From contig CAMPKC010000076.1 of the NCBI GenBank assembly GCA_946887045.1, forward strand, positions 1-16,096: DNA of 16,096 nucleotides, written 5' to 3'. Shown one piece after another: positions 16,049 to 16,096 of this stretch. Numbering within the stretch: position 1 is the first letter of the stretch; every line of letters starts with the position of its first letter. Source of the DNA: an uncultured Sphingobacteriaceae bacterium. GTDB taxonomy: Bacteria > Bacteroidota > Bacteroidia > Sphingobacteriales > Sphingobacteriaceae. A program made the translations under genes and the position numbers. The notes under the pieces were generated by a model, which was not told the DNA's origin, made no database searches, and was given only the letters and a program-made list of their open reading frames with translations.

Positions 16049-16096
16049 CTAAAGCGCTTTATATCCCCCGCTGGCGGGGGCAGGGGGTGGATTTGC
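16049..16096. repeat. MITE/REP-like palindromic element, copy 2 (cut by window end)
   Basis: Begins CTAAAGCGCT at 16049, continues through the palindrome CCCCCGCTGGCGGGGG at 16065-16080 and then AGGGGGTGG, where the window stops shortly after. It matches the reverse complement of copy 1 (CTAAAGC, then GTATCCCCCGCTGGCGGGGG, then AGGGGGTGG), so the two copies are in opposite orientation, about 86 bp apart. It is shorter than copy 1 by a few bases just after the palindrome. The far terminus is outside the window. Confidence 0.6.

Larger units (their letters stand above)
15565..16096. other. Non-coding leader region upstream of the export operon
   Basis: No convincing gene is visible on either strand in these 532 bases. 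The stretch holds the candidate promoter near 15,590 and a pair of direct repeats of GCAAAGGCAT at 15800-15809 and 15811-15820, with an 11-bp period. It also holds two GC-rich palindromic repeat copies at 15882-15962 and 16049-16096. The only open frame of note (15721-15906, minus, 61 codons) has low-complexity content and no recognisable domain, and it runs into the repeat. The upstream neighbour of the operon is outside the window. Confidence 0.6.

Noticed and set aside
1..16096. CRISPR array, tRNA, rRNA or toxin-antitoxin genes
   Set aside because: No regularly spaced repeats, no tRNA-like cloverleaf or rRNA sequence was noticed, and nearly all of the window is taken up by polysaccharide genes.

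Overview
The window is one long, single-direction (minus strand) locus for a surface polysaccharide (capsule, exopolysaccharide or O-antigen). Seventeen gene-sized reading frames are packed between the right-hand leader near position 15,600 and the left edge, where the last gene runs out of the window. Gene families, the AT-rich composition, the near absence of Shine-Dalgarno sites and a TAnnTTTG-type -7 box upstream of the first gene point to a member of the Bacteroidota. The style is close to Sphingobacteriaceae such as Pedobacter or Mucilaginibacter, but the genus is an inference.

Layout in transcription order (right to left). (1) 15,565-16,096 is non-coding: a probable promoter, short direct repeats, and two inverted copies of a GC-rich palindromic, MITE/REP-like repeat. 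(2) 11,944-15,564 holds the export machinery: a large periplasmic/outer-membrane SLBB protein (Wza-like) and a short Wzz-type chain-length protein without a kinase domain. (3) 10,684-11,935 holds sugar-nucleotide genes: two tandem FdtA/QdtA-type 3,4-ketoisomerases and a left-handed beta-helix acetyltransferase. Their partner aminotransferase, FdtB, lies at 5,402-6,517. Together they would make a dTDP-3-acetamido-3,6-dideoxyhexose (Fuc3NAc or Qui3NAc type) from dTDP-4-keto-6-deoxyglucose. (4) 9,129-10,610 encodes the Wzx flippase. (5) 1-9,124 is an assembly and decoration block: a DUF268 methyltransferase-like protein, seven putative glycosyltransferases (GT-D/DUF1792, an atypical GT-A, two GT2, two GT4 including the truncated one at the left edge, one CgeB-like) and two further left-handed beta-helix acyltransferases.

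Working together, the sugar-nucleotide enzymes supply a 3-N-acetylated deoxysugar. The glycosyltransferases build an oligosaccharide on a lipid carrier, and the acyltransferases and methyltransferase-like protein decorate it. Wzx flips it, and the Wzz/SLBB pair sets chain length and exports the polymer. The Wzy polymerase, the initiating phosphosugar transferase and RmlA/RmlB are not in the window and presumably lie further left or elsewhere.

I found no convincing undescribed system. The most interesting points are an in-frame internal deletion in the beta-helix acyltransferase at 4,890-5,408, the unequal active-site histidines of the tandem ketoisomerases, and the palindromic repeat pair at the right edge.
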